From the NCBI GenBank assembly GCA_947497895.1, contig CANMIL010000018.1:1-56568 (forward strand): a stretch of 56,568 bases of DNA, read 5' to 3'. The stretch is from an uncultured Tenacibaculum sp. GTDB lineage: Bacteria; Bacteroidota; Bacteroidia; Flavobacteriales; Flavobacteriaceae. The notes under the pieces were generated by a model that saw nothing but the letters and a program-made list of their open reading frames with translations, searched no databases and was not told where the DNA came from. The stretch's first letter is position 1. Every line of letters starts with the position of its first letter. A program made the position numbers and the translations under genes. This document shows, piece by piece, positions 13,401 to 20,912 of this stretch.

Positions 13401-16400
13401 ATAGTCTTTGTTACTATATTTCCCCACAACAAGTCCATAAGCTGCATGAAATAATACAACTGGGCTCATTCCTAATTTCACGGAAATTTCACGAAGTGAT
13501 TTGTTTAACTCTGAAGGTAAAATAATAGAAACTTCCTTTATTTCGGCTCCATTACCTCTAACATCTGATAATCCGAATGGATAACTTGGAGCTTCAATAT
13601 TCCCAAATAATCCTTTAAAATAAGACGCACTATCATTAGTTGATTGCTGATATAACGTATGGCCAATAAAATCTCTATATAAAACGGGCTCCCCTAAAGT
13701 ATCCCCTTTACCTAGAAGATACATTTCTATTTCTGAAATAACTTTTTCAAGTCCTATGTGATCGGTAGTTAGATGATGTTGATTAATAACCAAATAATAG
13801 CAATCATTCGAAATATCATCTACTATTTTTAATTCCAACAATGGTGCCTTTGAAACGTCCATCCATTGCTTTCCATGATCAACAAAATCTTTTAATTCTG
13901 ATAAAATGTTTTCTTCAGAATCAAAAACTAACTCCTCTATATGAAGTTTAGCTTCTCTTTGAACTACCTGAACTGCTTGAGGTAACTCTTTACTTAAAAT
14001 AGCTGTACGTAAAACATCATGTCTGTTTACTACAAACTGTAATGCCTCTATAAATGATTTACGTTTTTCTTTATCTGTAAAGGATAATAAGTTCGGTGTA
14101 ATATATGGATCCCCTTGTTCCTTATCACTCATTAAATAATGGAAATACATTCCTTCTTGTAATGGTGATAAAGGGTATATGTCTTGAATGTTTTTCGTTC
14201 CTCCAGGAGTATTCGATACTACGATATCAATATCTTCCTGGCTGAATGTTACCAAAGGAATCATATCTGGAGTAATCTGAATAGTATCTTCAGTTATTCC
14301 ATTTGCAGGTACTTGATAAACGGTATTTAATGAAGCTAAGTTTTCGCTAATACCTGCTATTGTGGGGTTAGAAAAAATAGTTTTTACAGTAATATGAAAA
14401 CCTACTTTTTGTAAACGAGAGATTAGCTGAACAATTAATAAACTATGTCCTCCTAGCTCAAAGAAATTGTCATAAACGCCTACTTTTTCAACACCCAATA
14501 CATCTTTCCAAATAGAAGCTATTTGCTCTTCTAACTCAGTTCTTGGCGCTACATATTCTTTGGTTGATAAAAGTGATCCATCTAGTTCTGGTAACGCTTT
14601 TCTATCTAATTTACCGCTTGCTGTTAATGGCATCTCATCCATTTCCACCCATAAAGATGGAACCATGTATTCTGGTAAACTCTCTTTTAATTCGGCTTGA
14701 ACTTTTTCTTTATTAAATTTTCCTTCCGTGACTACATACCCAACTAAACGTTTGCTTCCTGTAACATCTTCTTTAGCAAGTACACAACTACTTTGAATCG
14801 TTTCAATTATTGATAATACAGATTCAATTTCTCCTAATTCAATTCTATATCCACGAACCTTTACTTGTGAATCCTTTCTTCCTACATATTCTAAAGTTCC
14901 ATCAGGTAACCAACGTGCTAAATCTCCTGTCTTATAGATTCTATCTCCTTTTTTAAATGGATTCGGAACGAATTTTTCATTAGTTAATTCTTCTCTGTTT
15001 AAGTATCCCCTAGCAACTCCTTTTCCTCCTACACATAATTCTCCTACAACTCCTACAGGGACTAACTCAACAGCATCATTTACAATGTAAATCTGAGTAT
15101 TTGCAATCGGACGTCCAATGGTTTGAACTCCGTTTAGTTCTCTTTTGATAAAGGTACTATAGGTCGTTGCCTCTGAAGGTCCGTATAAATCATAGATTGC
15201 TTCTACAGAACTTTCTTTATAAATACGATCGACTAAACTTGGTAATAATGGTTCACCCGCAAGGTTAATTGTTTTTACCGTTTCGGGTAGTTTTCCTGAT
15301 TCTAAAACTCCTAATAAAACACTCGGTACTGTATTGATTAGTGAAACAGAAACCTCTGAATCTTCAACTAGTGATAATAAGTTATCAACTAACTCAATCT
15401 TTGCTCCAGATACTAACGAAGTAAATAGTTCAAAAATTGATAAATCGAAGTTGATAGAAGTACTAGCCAACATTCCTAAATTCAATGAGTCTTTGAAGTT
15501 CGCGATTGCCCAGTTTACTAGGTTGAACGTATTTCCATGTTCAATAAGCACTCCTTTTGGTTTTCCTGTACTTCCAGAAGTATAAATTACATAAGCAAGA
15601 TTGTCTTGTAATATTGACTTATAGCTTAATTTTCTTGTTGAATACTCTGCTATTTGATTCCAATTGGTATCTAAAGTAATGCTTGTGAATCCTTTTTGAT
15701 CTTCTAAAACATTTTGACTCTCTGCATTACTTAACAACAATTCAATTCCAGTATCTTCAATGATATAGGCTATACGATCTTTTGGATAGTTAGGATCAAT
15801 TGGAACATAAGCGCCTCCTGATTTTAGAACTCCTAAAATTCCAACAATCATTTCCAAGCTACGCGTCATACAAATTCCTACGAATCCATCTGACTGAACT
15901 CCTTGTGCCTGTAAGTAACGTCCCACTTGGTTTGAACGTTGATCTAATTCCTTATAGCTTAATTCCTCACCTTTATAAACAACTGCTATTTCATTGGGTG
16001 ATTTTTTTACATGATCAGAAAACAAATCCAATATGGTTTGATTCGATCCATAATCAACAGCTGTTATATTAAAATCTTCTAATAATTGTAGCTCTTCTTC
16101 TTTCGATAAAATTCCTGCATTACGAACCAGAATCGTTTCTTTTGAATTTAAACCTGCAATTAATTGCTCTAAGGCTTCTTCCATATACCCTATAATACGA
16201 GCTGCATCAATATGTTCATCAATTTGAGCTGTTAATCCAAAATCTACTCCATAATCGTCAACACTTAAAGTAAATGGATAATTGGTACGTTCTTCACCTG
16301 CTTCAAAATTAATTCCTAAATCAATACCGTTACCTTCACTCTTTTCTTCAGATGTTGCATACGAATGACGGAAGTTTAATAGTGCGCTAAACAATGGAAC

Positions 16401-19400
16401 TTCGTTAGATACTTCACTCCATCCTTGAATTCTAGACAAAGGAGTTTGCTCATAAGGCATTAATTGCCCCAAACGTTCCTTAACAATTTCAATATATTCA
16501 GTGATACTTCCTTCTAACGCTATGTAAAATGGTAAGGTATTAATGAATAATCCCAACGAATCTGCCGCTCCAGAAGAACCTTGTAAACGTCCTGAGAATA
16601 AGGTTCCAAATAATGCATAATTCGCATTGCTACATTTACTTACCACTAATCCATAAGCAGCGTGAAACAATACCGCTGGAGTCATTCCTAAATCTAAACT
16701 CGCTTTTCTAATAGATGCACTTAAATTCTCAGGTAAAACCGTACGTAATTCTTTGATTTCACTTCCAGTTCCTTGGATGTCTGACAGGCCGAATGGATAG
16801 CTAGGAGTATCTACTCCTTCTAATAAACTTGTGAAATACGATTCGCTATCATTTGTAGCTTGTTGATATAAGGTATGACCTATAAAATCTCTATATGATA
16901 CAGGAGTAGGAAGTTTTGTTTCTTCTCCTAATAAGTACATTTCTATTTCAGAAATAACCTTTTCTAATCCAACATGATCTAAAATCAAGTGATGTTGATT
17001 CACTAATAAATGATAATCGCCATTTTCTGTATCATCAATAGATCTCAGTTTTAACAATGGAGCTTCTGATATATCCATCCATTGTTTTCCTGGAGTTCTT
17101 AAGTTTTCTATCTCTTTTGAAAAGTCCTTTGATGCATCAATTACTATATGCTCTAAAGAAAGTTGTGCTTCTCTTTGTACAACCTGAACAGCTTTCGGTA
17201 ATCCTTTACTTAAGAAGCTTGTTCGTAGTATGTCATGACGATTTACTACAAATTGCAATGCTTCGATGAACATTGCTCTTTTCTCTTTATCGGGAAAGGT
17301 CAATAAATTTGGCAGAATATAAGCATCTCCTTCTTGAGCATTGCTCATTAAATGATGGAAATACATTCCCTCTTGTAATGGAGCTAATGGATAAATATCC
17401 TCAATGTTTGAAACACCTCCTGGAATTTTTGAGACAATTTTATTAATATCCTCTTGAGCAAAATCCAATAGCGGAAGCATCTCTGGTATAATACGATCGG
17501 TATCCTTAGTAATTCCATTTGCCGGTACCTGATATACTGAAGCTTCTGAAGATACTTTTTCCGCGATTTCAGCTATGGTCGGAGTAGAGAAAATATCTCT
17601 AACTTCAATATGAAAATCAACCTTTTGTAAGCGAGATATTAATTGAATCACAAATAAACTATGTCCACCTAATTCAAAGAAATTGTCATACACTCCAACT
17701 TTATCTAAACTCAATAATTCTTGCCAAATCGTAGCTATTTGAGTTTCTGTTTCGTTTCTTGGAGCAACATATTCTTTGGTTGATAACATAGCTCCATCTG
17801 GTTCTGGAAGTGATTTCTTGTCTAACTTACCGTTTGAAGTTAATGGCATTTCTTCCAACTCAATCCAAATCTGAGGCACCATATATTCTGGTAAACTCTT
17901 CTTTAATTCCGATTGAATTAACTCTTTATTTAAAACCTCATCTTTAACAATATATCCAATCAAACGTTTGTTTCCAGTACCATCTTCTTTTGCTAAAACA
18001 CAGCTACTGTGAATTCCTTCTACTTTTGATAATACCGATTCTATTTCTCCTAATTCAATACGGTATCCACGAATCTTAACCTGATTATCTTTTCTTCCGA
18101 TATATTCAATTGTTCCATCTGGCAACCAACGACCTAAATCTCCTGACTTGTATAAGCGAGCATTAGCATCATTACTGAATGGATTCGCAACAAATCGCTC
18201 GTTTGTTAAAGCTTCTCTATTTAAATATCCTCGAGCAACTCCGCTACCTCCAACACATAATTCTCCAATAACTCCTTGTGGAACTAAATTTAAATAGTCA
18301 TCCACTATATAACAGCTCAATGTTGGAATAGCTGTACCAATTGTACTTACCGAATTGTTAACGTCAGCTTCAGTTATTTCTTTGTAGGTAACATGAACCG
18401 TAGTTTCTGTAATACCGTACATATTAATAAGCTTGCTATTCGTATACGCCTTTTTCCATCGTGCTAAATAACTAGGATTTAGGGCTTCTCCTCCAAAAAC
18501 AACATAACGAATAGTACTTTCGTTTGCTATTGATAAATACTGATCTTGAAGTGTGTAGAATGAACTTGGTGTTTGGTTTAATACCGTAACTCCTTCATTA
18601 ACCAATAAGTTACTAAACGCCATGGCATCCTTAGTAATAGACTTTGGAACAATTACTAAACGACCTCCAAACAATAAGGCTCCATACATTTCCCATACTG
18701 AGAAATCAAAACAGAAAGAATGGAATAAGGTCCAAACATCATTTGAATCGAAATCGAACAAACATTCGTCATGCTTAAATAAACGAACCACATTTTGATG
18801 TTCAATTAAAACACCTTTTGGTTTCCCTGTACTTCCTGAAGTATAAATAACATATGCCAAATTGCTTGGTGATACTAATTTACTTAACTCTTTAGTTGAA
18901 TATGATGAAATTGTATCCCAATCTCCATCTAAAGAAAGTACACCAAGTTTAGCTTGATCCTTTAAAACTTCTTTGCTAACCTCATCACTTAAAACCAACT
19001 CAATTCCTGCATCCGCTAATGTATATTCGATTCTATCTGCCGGATATGCTGGATCTACTGGAACATAAGCTCCTCCAGATTTTAAGATTCCAAGGATACC
19101 AACAATCATGTCGAAACCTCTTTCTAAACAAATACCAACCAAAGTATCCGGCTGAACTCCTTGTTCTCTCAAATAATGTGCTAACTGATTCGATCTAGCA
19201 TCTAAATCTTTATAGCTGAATTCATTTCCTTCGAATGTTAATGCAATAGCATTTGGAGCCTTTGCTACCTGCTCTGCAAATAAATCTAAAATGGTTAAAT
19301 TTTCAGGAAAATCTACTGATGCTGTTTCGTTATATGAAGTTAATAAATGTGCCTCTTCATCTTTGGTTAGTAAAGCTAAATTATTAACAGGAAGTTGAAT

Positions 19401-20912
19401 ATTATCAACGATACTCATTAATAGCTCCTTGTAGTGTCTCAACATTTTATCAATCGTAGATTGATTGAACAAGGCAGTACAATATTCCATATCTATATTC
19501 ATACTCGCATCTTCCTCAGATATGGTAATCGTAAGATCTGTTTTCGAAGTTTCTACTTCATATTTGTATCCTGAAATTTCAACCGCCCCTAAGCTAACAC
19601 CTTCTCCTTTTTTATCAGATATTGAAGGTAAATTTTGTAATACAAACATAGCCTGATAAAGAGGTGTCATACTCATATCACGAGTCGTTACGACCTCATC
19701 AACTACCTTTTCAAAAGGAACTAATTGATGGTCGTAAGCATCTAAGGTTGTATTTTTTACTTCTTGTAAAAGCTCCTTAAATTTGGGATTATCACTTAAA
19801 TCGCTTCGTAATGCTAATGTGTTTACAAAGAACCCAATCATTCCCTCCAAATCTGTCTGTGTACGATTGGCAATTGGTGTTCCTACACAAATATCATCTT
19901 GTCCACTATATCGAGATAACAATACCTTAAATGCCGACAACAATAACATAAATAAGGTTACCCCTTCTTGTTGACATAACTCCAGTAAAGAATTCTTTAA
20001 ATTGTTATCTAATACCAATGAAGTATTTGCTCCTGCTGTACTTTGTGTTGCAGGACGTGCATAATCCAATGGTAATGTTAATGTGCTTGAATTAGATAAT
20101 TTTTCTTTCCAATATGACAATTGAGACTCTAGAGCTTCTCCTTCTAGATATTGGCGTTGCCATACCGCATAATCCGAATATTGTAACTTCAATTCAGGAA
20201 GAAACGCCGTACGGTTTTCTCTTAAAGCACTGTATAACTCAACAAACTCACTGGTTAAAATTCCTGTAGACCACCCATCACTAGCAATATGATGAAAAAC
20301 ACAGGCCAATACATATTTCTCGTTTCCTAAATCATATAAACATGAACGTAACATATAATCTTTCGATAAATCGAAAGGTAGATTTATAAAAGTACGGATT
20401 TGCTCTTTTAAGTTCGCTTCTTCGGAAGTAATTACTTTCTGTAATAACCAACTATCAGATGCCATCGTTTTTTGATAACCAACTCCGTCCTCTTCATAAA
20501 TTACAGTACGTAATACTTCATGTCTATCAACGATTGATTGTAATACTTTTTCTACAAAGTTTATATTGACATCTCCTTGCAATTGCATCACCAGTGGAAT
20601 GTGATATGCTTGAGTACCATCCAAATGATCTAAAAACCAAATTCTATCTTGATTGAATGATAACGGAATTTTTTGAATAAGTTCTCTATCGAATGGTTGT
20701 ATAGCATCTTTATCAAACCCCTTATAAGAAATACTATCACCATCGAACTTATTTAAGTGCTCAATAATAAGTTCTTTATTAAGCTTTATATCAACTAGTA
20801 AAGCGTCATCAATATCTTCGTTCTCTGATTTTAAAACCAAAGAACCTTCTTCCAATTCTAATGTAACACCTTTACTTTGTGCTGTTTTAATAATACTTAA
20901 TGCCTTATTCAT
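1..20912 (-). CDS. Giant NRPS subunit 3 (docking domain, six modules and a seventh C domain; 3'-partial)
   Basis: This NRPS frame starts with ATG at 20912 and stays open to the left edge (6970 full codons, stop not reached). Residues 1 to about 55 (MNKALSIIKTAQSKGVTLEL...) are a second TubC-type docking domain, with an acidic hairpin (ELEEGS) unlike the basic one of subunit 2. An LCL C domain follows (HHIASDGWS near residue 207), then A (loop near 692) and T (near 1084). Five SPLQEG-type modules come next, with A loops near 1782, 2853, 3923, 4996 and 6080 and T serines near 2159, 3229, 4300, 5384 and 6457. A further C domain is cut only at its linker into the next A domain. Pocket codes predict Thr, Ala, Ala, Ala, X and Ala. 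The frame was read through its motifs from start to edge without finding a break. At least one more module lies outside. Confidence 0.95.
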   Translation of the reverse strand, partial: MNKALSIIKTAQSKGVTLELEEGSLVLKSENEDIDDALLVDIKLNKELIIEHLNKFDGDSISYKGFDKDAIQPFDRELIQKIPLSFNQDRIWFLDHLDGTQAYHIPLVMQLQGDVNINFVEKVLQSIVDRHEVLRTVIYEEDGVGYQKTMASDSWLLQKVITSEEANLKEQIRTFINLPFDLSKDYMLRSCLYDLGNEKYVLACVFHHIASDGWSTGILTSEFVELYSALRENRTAFLPELKLQYSDYAVWQRQYLEGEALESQLSYWKEKLSNSSTLTLPLDYARPATQSTAGANTSLVLDNNLKNSLLELCQQEGVTLFMLLLSAFKVLLSRYSGQDDICVGTPIANRTQTDLEGMIGFFVNTLALRSDLSDNPKFKELLQEVKNTTLDAYDHQLVPFEKVVDEVVTTRDMSMTPLYQAMFVLQNLPSISDKKGEGVSLGAVEISGYKYEVETSKTDLTITISEEDASMNIDMEYCTALFNQSTIDKMLRHYKELLMSIVDNIQLPVNNLALLTKDEEAHLLTSYNETASVDFPENLTILDLFAEQVAKAPNAIALTFEGNEFSYKDLDARSNQLAHYLREQGVQPDTLVGICLERGFDMIVGILGILKSGGAYVPVDPAYPADRIEYTLADAGIELVLSDEVSKEVLKDQAKLGVLSLDGDWDTISSYSTKELSKLVSPSNLAYVIYTSGSTGKPKGVLIEHQNVVRLFKHDECLFDFDSNDVWTLFHSFCFDFSVWEMYGALLFGGRLVIVPKSITKDAMAFSNLLVNEGVTVLNQTPSSFYTLQDQYLSIANESTIRYVVFGGEALNPSYLARWKKAYTNSKLINMYGITETTVHVTYKEITEADVNNSVSTIGTAIPTLSCYIVDDYLNLVPQGVIGELCVGGSGVARGYLNREALTNERFVANPFSNDANARLYKSGDLGRWLPDGTIEYIGRKDNQVKIRGYRIELGEIESVLSKVEGIHSSCVLAKEDGTGNKRLIGYIVKDEVLNKELIQSELKKSLPEYMVPQIWIELEEMPLTSNGKLDKKSLPEPDGAMLSTKEYVAPRNETETQIATIWQELLSLDKVGVYDNFFELGGHSLFVIQLISRLQKVDFHIEVRDIFSTPTIAEIAEKVSSEASVYQVPANGITKDTDRIIPEMLPLLDFAQEDINKIVSKIPGGVSNIEDIYPLAPLQEGMYFHHLMSNAQEGDAYILPNLLTFPDKEKRAMFIEALQFVVNRHDILRTSFLSKGLPKAVQVVQREAQLSLEHIVIDASKDFSKEIENLRTPGKQWMDISEAPLLKLRSIDDTENGDYHLLVNQHHLILDHVGLEKVISEIEMYLLGEETKLPTPVSYRDFIGHTLYQQATNDSESYFTSLLEGVDTPSYPFGLSDIQGTGSEIKELRTVLPENLSASIRKASLDLGMTPAVLFHAAYGLVVSKCSNANYALFGTLFSGRLQGSSGAADSLGLFINTLPFYIALEGSITEYIEIVKERLGQLMPYEQTPLSRIQGWSEVSNEVPLFSALLNFRHSYATSEEKSEGNGIDLGINFEAGEERTNYPFTLSVDDYGVDFGLTAQIDEHIDAARIIGYMEEALEQLIAGLNSKETILVRNAGILSKEEELQLLEDFNITAVDYGSNQTILDLFSDHVKKSPNEIAVVYKGEELSYKELDQRSNQVGRYLQAQGVQSDGFVGICMTRSLEMIVGILGVLKSGGAYVPIDPNYPKDRIAYIIEDTGIELLLSNAESQNVLEDQKGFTSITLDTNWNQIAEYSTRKLSYKSILQDNLAYVIYTSGSTGKPKGVLIEHGNTFNLVNWAIANFKDSLNLGMLASTSINFDLSIFELFTSLVSGAKIELVDNLLSLVEDSEVSVSLINTVPSVLLGVLESGKLPETVKTINLAGEPLLPSLVDRIYKESSVEAIYDLYGPSEATTYSTFIKRELNGVQTIGRPIANTQIYIVNDAVELVPVGVVGELCVGGKGVARGYLNREELTNEKFVPNPFKKGDRIYKTGDLARWLPDGTLEYVGRKDSQVKVRGYRIELGEIESVLSIIETIQSSCVLAKEDVTGSKRLVGYVVTEGKFNKEKVQAELKESLPEYMVPSLWVEMDEMPLTASGKLDRKALPELDGSLLSTKEYVAPRTELEEQIASIWKDVLGVEKVGVYDNFFELGGHSLLIVQLISRLQKVGFHITVKTIFSNPTIAGISENLASLNTVYQVPANGITEDTIQITPDMIPLVTFSQEDIDIVVSNTPGGTKNIQDIYPLSPLQEGMYFHYLMSDKEQGDPYITPNLLSFTDKEKRKSFIEALQFVVNRHDVLRTAILSKELPQAVQVVQREAKLHIEELVFDSEENILSELKDFVDHGKQWMDVSKAPLLELKIVDDISNDCYYLVINQHHLTTDHIGLEKVISEIEMYLLGKGDTLGEPVLYRDFIGHTLYQQSTNDSASYFKGLFGNIEAPSYPFGLSDVRGNGAEIKEVSIILPSELNKSLREISVKLGMSPVVLFHAAYGLVVGKYSNKDYAIFGTLFSGRLQGSVGAADSLGLFINTLPFLVDIEGSISKYVETVKGRLEDLLPYEQTPLSDIQAWSGVSNDIPLFSALLNYRHSATSSEREEDVTDIDSGISVISGKERTNYPFTLSVDDFEVDFGLTAQIDESIDANRVVSYMQEALEQLVEGLNSEEVVEVNSVVILPKEEEELLLDTFNNTYADYPLDKTILDIFSDQVKQSSKKVAVVYKGEELSYKELDQRSNQVARYLQAKGIQTDGLVGICMERSLEMIVGILGVLKSGGAYVPIDPNYPKERIEYIIEDTGIKLLLSNAASHEVLENKQGLTNIALDTDWNQISEYSTRKLSYKLISQDSLAYVIYTSGSTGKPKGVLIEHGNMFNMVNWAIDNFKDSLDLGMLASTSINFDLSIFEIFSSLALGTKIELVDNLLSLVEDSEVSVSLINTVPSVILGVLESGKLPETVKTINLAGEPLLPSLVDRIYKESSVEAIYDLYGPSEATTYSTFIKRELNGVQTIGRPISNTQIYILSESSELVPVGVIGELCVGGRGVARGYLNREELTNEKFISNPFKEGERIYKTGDLARWLPDGTLEYVGRKDNQVKIRGYRIELGEIENALSSLETISQCCVLAKEAADGSKCLVGYVVSEEAFNKEGIQTELKESLPDYMIPSIWVEMAEMPLTASGKLDRRALPEPNTSDFSTQGYVAPRNETEAQLVAVWQDILGVEKIGIYDNFFELGGHSLLIVQLISRLQKFDYHVEVKDIFTNPTVEGISTKVVSSSLLYQVPANGITEGIDRIVPEMVPLLGFDQEDIDTIVSKISNGISNIQDIYPLSPLQEGIYFHHLMSGKDQGDPYVLPNLLSFPSKEKRELFVEALQFVVNRHDVLRTAILSEGLPKAVQVVLKEAQLFVEELTIGSDKDILSELNILTEPGNQWMDVSKAPLLSLKPADDVTNQNYYLVLFAHHLVLDHVGLEKITAEIEVYLSGKSETLSTPVLYRDFIGHTLYQQSVNDSESYFTEFLGAVEEPTYPFDLTDIQGNGSNIEESVIIISDELNKELREVSLKLGMSPAVLFHAAYGLVVGKCSNKEYALFGSLFSGRLQGSLGAADALGLFINTLPFYVSLEGSMLAYVKGVKQQLHELLPYEQTPLSNIQNWSGVSNEVPLFSALLNFRHSHVPTEEVKESAFDLGITVKGGQERTNYPLTLNVDDFGHGFRLEAQVDGGIEADRLLSYMQEALTELLKGLSSEEAIEVNNVVVLPKEEELQLLDTFNNTEAAYPLDTTILDLFSEQVKQSPKQVAVVYKGEALSYKELDQRSNQVARYLQTEGVQSDNLVGICMTRSLEMIVGILGVLKSGGAYVPIDPNYPKERIEYIIEDTGIELVISNKGSQEVLEDQEGFTSIVLDTNWDQISEHSTRKLSYKSISQENLAYVIYTSGSTGKPKGVLIEHGNMFNLVNWAIANFKDSLDLGMLASTSINFDLSIFEIFTSLASGAKIELVDNLLSLVEDSEVSVSLINTVPSVLLGVLESGKLPETVKTINLAGEPLLPSLVDRIYKESSVEAIYDLYGPSEATTYSTFIKRELNGVQTIGRPIANTQIYILSESSELVPVGVVGELCVGGKGVARGYLNREELTNEKFVPNPFKEGERIYKTGDLARWLPDGTLEYVGRKDSQVKVRGYRIELGEIETALAAINNIQNSCILAKEDVTGSKRLVGYVVSEGEFNKEKVQAELKERLPEYMVPSLWVELEEMPLTASGKLDRKALPELDGSLLSTKEYVAPRTEVEEQIATIWQDVLGLEKVGVYDNFFELGGHSLLVVQLISRLQKLDLYIEVKDIFTNATIAQIAEKLSSDTERYQVPANGITPEVEHIVPSMVPLLDFAQEDIDMVVSKVPGGVSNVQDIYPLSPLQEGMYFHYLMSNEEEGDPYILSNLLSFPDKEKRTIFIEALQFVVNRHDVLRTCFISKDLPKTVQVVQREAKLLVEEIFIDPAKDILSELEILKSPGNQWMDISKAPLLKLKATDDEENGIYYLLIDQHHLALDHVGLEKVVAEVEQYLLGNGVNLPTPALYRDFIAHTLHQQSTNDSKAYFKELLGTIETPTYPFDLSNVRGTGRDIKDSELLIPEEVSKEVRTVSAKLGMSPAVLFHAAYGLVIGSCSNSDYALFGSLFSGRLQGSSNSLDSLGLFINTLPFFAELKGSVSEYVSKVKNGLNELLPYEQTSVADIQNWSGVSNDLPLFSAILNYRHSTVPSEEVEEPSNGIDLGIGRHGGHESTNYPVCIDIDDYGDYFGVVAQIDIRVDGDRVISYLYKALLSLLKGLTSQEEVTVSDLKILPETEESQLLDVFNAASADYPLDKTIVDLFTDQVQKTPEAIAAIFENQQITYKTLDERSNQLAHYLVAKGVGSDTMVGICLERNFDMLIGVLGILKSGAAYVPIKPDFPKNRIAYILEDIGHSLVVTNSGSKSVLSSLETIDLVLLDDSELQTNYPKTTLDKIYSASDLAYVIYTSGSTGLPKGAMIEHAGLLNHLFIMVDELEMDSNSTVAFTAPFTFDISVWQMLSGLLCGGRIAIYTEEELLAIDNFQHSLEKNDISHLQLVPSYVASLLESDTVVSGLSNLAYFLVTGEAATKSLLDKWFSLYPNVPVVNAYGPAEASDDITLHIMNESPTGAVVSIGKPVANMDVYVVGQFDKLCPIGVVGELWTAGIGVGRGYLNREELTKEKFIENPFKSEGGRLYKTGDLGRWLSDGTIEFMGRSDDQVKIRGYRIELGEVENALSVISGVQNSCVLAKKDASGISRLVGYVVMTGKFDKEKIQDGLLKSLPEYMVPSLWVELKEMPLTANGKIDKKALPEPDGSLLSTNEYVAPRNETEAEIAAIWQDVLGLEKVGVYDNFFELGGHSLLVVQLISQLQKNDFHISVKAIFSNPTVASISEKLSSGETIYQVPANGITKDIDRIVPSMVPLLDFGQEDIDTIVSKVSGGVSNIEDIYPLSPLQEGIYFHHLMSNPEEGDPYVLPHLLSFPSKENRDTFIKGLQFVVNRHDVLRTCVISEGLPQAVQVVQREATLSLECLEMDSSKDILQELQDLTASGNLWVDVSKAPLLKLQSADDPINNTYYLVLLEHHLTLDHVGVEKIIEEIGAYLTGNASVLSKPALYRDFIGHTLYQQATNDSASYFTNLLGDIDTPTYPFELSNIHITGSSIKEATGVLPNDLSKEIRNICTRKGMSPATLFHAAYGLVIGKCSNMDYAIFGSLFSGRLQGSSGAADSLGLFINTLPFYVALEGSMTEYVETVKQQLASLLPYEQTPLSSIQGWSGVSNEVPLFSALLNFRHTSLGSEAEENNPGVDLGINVIGGQERTNYPFTLSVDDYGVDFGLTAQIDESIEATRVIEYMQKALEQLVQGLNSEETVEINNAVILPKEEEQLLLETFNNTEAAYPLDTTILDLFSEQVKQSPKQVAVVYKGETLSYKELDQRSNQVARYLQKQGVQPDGLVGICMTRSLEMIVGILGVLKSGGAYVPIDPNYPKERIEYIIEDTGIELVISNKGSQDVVEDKEGFKSIGLDTNWDQISEYSTRKLSYKLISQDNLAYVIYTSGSTGKPKGVLIEHGNMFNLVNWAIDNFKDSLDLGMLASTSINFDLSIFEIFTSLASGAKIELVDNLLSLVEDSEVSVSLINTVPSVLLGVLESGKLPETVKTINLAGEPLLPSLVDRIYKESSVESIYDLYGPSEATTYSTFIKRELNGVQIIGRPIANTQIYILSESNELVPLGVVGELCVGGKGVARGYLNREELSNEKFIANPFKEGERIYKTGDLARWLADGTLEYVGRKDSQVKVRGYRIELGEIETALAALDNIQNSCVLAKEDVTGSKRLVGYVVTEGEFDKEKVQAELKERLPEYMVPSLWVELEEMPLTASGKLDRKALPELDGSLLSTKAYVAPRTEVEEQIATIWQDILGIEKVGVYDNFFELGGHSLLVVQLISRLQKLDLYIEVKDIFANATIAQIVEKLSSDAERYQVPANGITPEVKHITPSMVPLLDFTQEDIDTVVSKVSGGVSNIEDIYPLSPLQEGIYFHYLMSDTKEGDSYVLSNLLSFKDKEKRALFIEALQFVVNRHDVLRTSVVSEGLPKAVQVVQREAELSIEELTFDSKTNILTELEELTAPGNQWMDVSNAPLLQLKSADDRDNDRYYLIINQHHLVLDHVGLEKVVAEIEMYLLGHESNLPTPVLYRDFIGHTLHSQAINDSASYFQGLLSDIEEPTYPFNLSDTKVNANEIKESTILLSEALNSELRAVSTELGMSPAVLFHAAYGLVIGKCSDSEYALFGSIFSGRLQGALNSADSLGMFINTLPFYVSLEDGVLEYIQQVKGRLQDLLPYEQTPLSSIQGWSGISTEVSFFSALLNYRHSHMAAETEEGETIDLGVEVLAGDERTNYPFTLNVDDFGERFGLTAQIKEGIDADRVLTYMQEALTSLLQGLKTEEKDPVINLA
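1325..3200 (-). repeat. Ala A-T repeat, copy A (with 7793-9668)
   Basis: The A and T domains of module 17 match those of module 15 in register at offset 6468. Both are members of the five-copy alanine family. Confidence 0.8.
1425..4644 (-). other. Module 17: C-A-T, predicted Ala
   Basis: The C domain has LLEHHLTLDHVGVE, PSKENRD and GMSPAT, closely matching module 10, which also follows an X module. The A domain (loop near 2670) has the alanine-type pocket DLFNNALTYK and, with its carrier, is a near copy of module 15. Confidence 0.78.
4645..7899 (-). other. Module 16: C-A-T, specificity X
   Basis: The A domain (loop near 5925) has the same pocket as module 9, DIWQLTADDK, checked in the DNA around 5641-5690 (HLQLVPS). 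Its C domain carries CIDIDDYG and, in its second half, looks more like the C domain in front of Orn (module 3) than like that of module 9. The residue is unassigned: Gln and a basic residue are both possible. Confidence 0.7.
7793..9668 (-). repeat. Ala A-T repeat, copy B (with 1325-3200)
   Basis: The A and T domains of module 15, near copy of module 17. Modules 13, 14 and 10 carry further related copies of the A domain near 15300, 12100 and 25200. Confidence 0.8.
7900..11109 (-). other. Module 15: C-A-T, predicted Ala
   Basis: The C domain has LFAHHLVLDHVG; the residue before HH is Ala, where the other C domains have Gln or Glu. The A domain (loop near 9142) has the alanine-type pocket and is nearly identical in DNA, together with its carrier domain, to module 17 at a constant offset of 6468 bases. 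Confidence 0.78.
11110..14324 (-). other. Module 14: C-A-T, predicted Ala
   Basis: The C domain has NQHHLTTDHIG, an unusual TT inside the active-site motif, and GMSPVV where the others have GMSPAV or GMSPAT. The A domain (loop near 12352) has the alanine-type pocket DLFNNALTYK. The carrier is GGHSLLIVQLISRLQK. Confidence 0.77.
14325..17539 (-). other. Module 13: C-A-T, predicted Ala
   Basis: The C domain begins APLQEGMYFHHLM (Ala instead of Ser at the first position) and has HHLILDH. The A domain (loop near 15565) has the pocket DLFNNALTYK, the alanine type. The matching DNA segments were checked base by base at 15180, 15256, 15310 and 15430. Confidence 0.78.
17540..20912 (-). other. Module 12: docking-C(LCL)-A-T, predicted Thr
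   Basis: An acidic TubC-type docking domain is followed by an LCL C domain (SFNQDRIWFLD, HHIASDGWS). The A domain (loop near 18835) reads FDFSVW, LNQTPS, VVFGG, NMYGITE and TVHVT: DFWNVGMVHK, threonine. The carrier reads GGHSLFVIQL, with Phe where the other carriers have Leu after the modified serine. Confidence 0.83.
20747..20912 (-). other. TubC-type N-terminal docking domain of subunit 3
   Basis: About 55 residues: helix (ALSIIKTAQSKG), hairpin (VTLELEEGSLVLKS), helices (DDALLVDIKLNKELIIEHL). The hairpin region is acidic (ELEEGS, SENEDIDD), opposite in charge to the docking domain of subunit 2. The upstream subunit ends in a basic tail. Confidence 0.85.

Noticed and set aside
1..20912. 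A frameshift or internal stop in subunit 3
   Set aside because: Motifs read in one frame from 20912 to base 3, and the frame at the left edge matches the paralogous linker in subunit 1.
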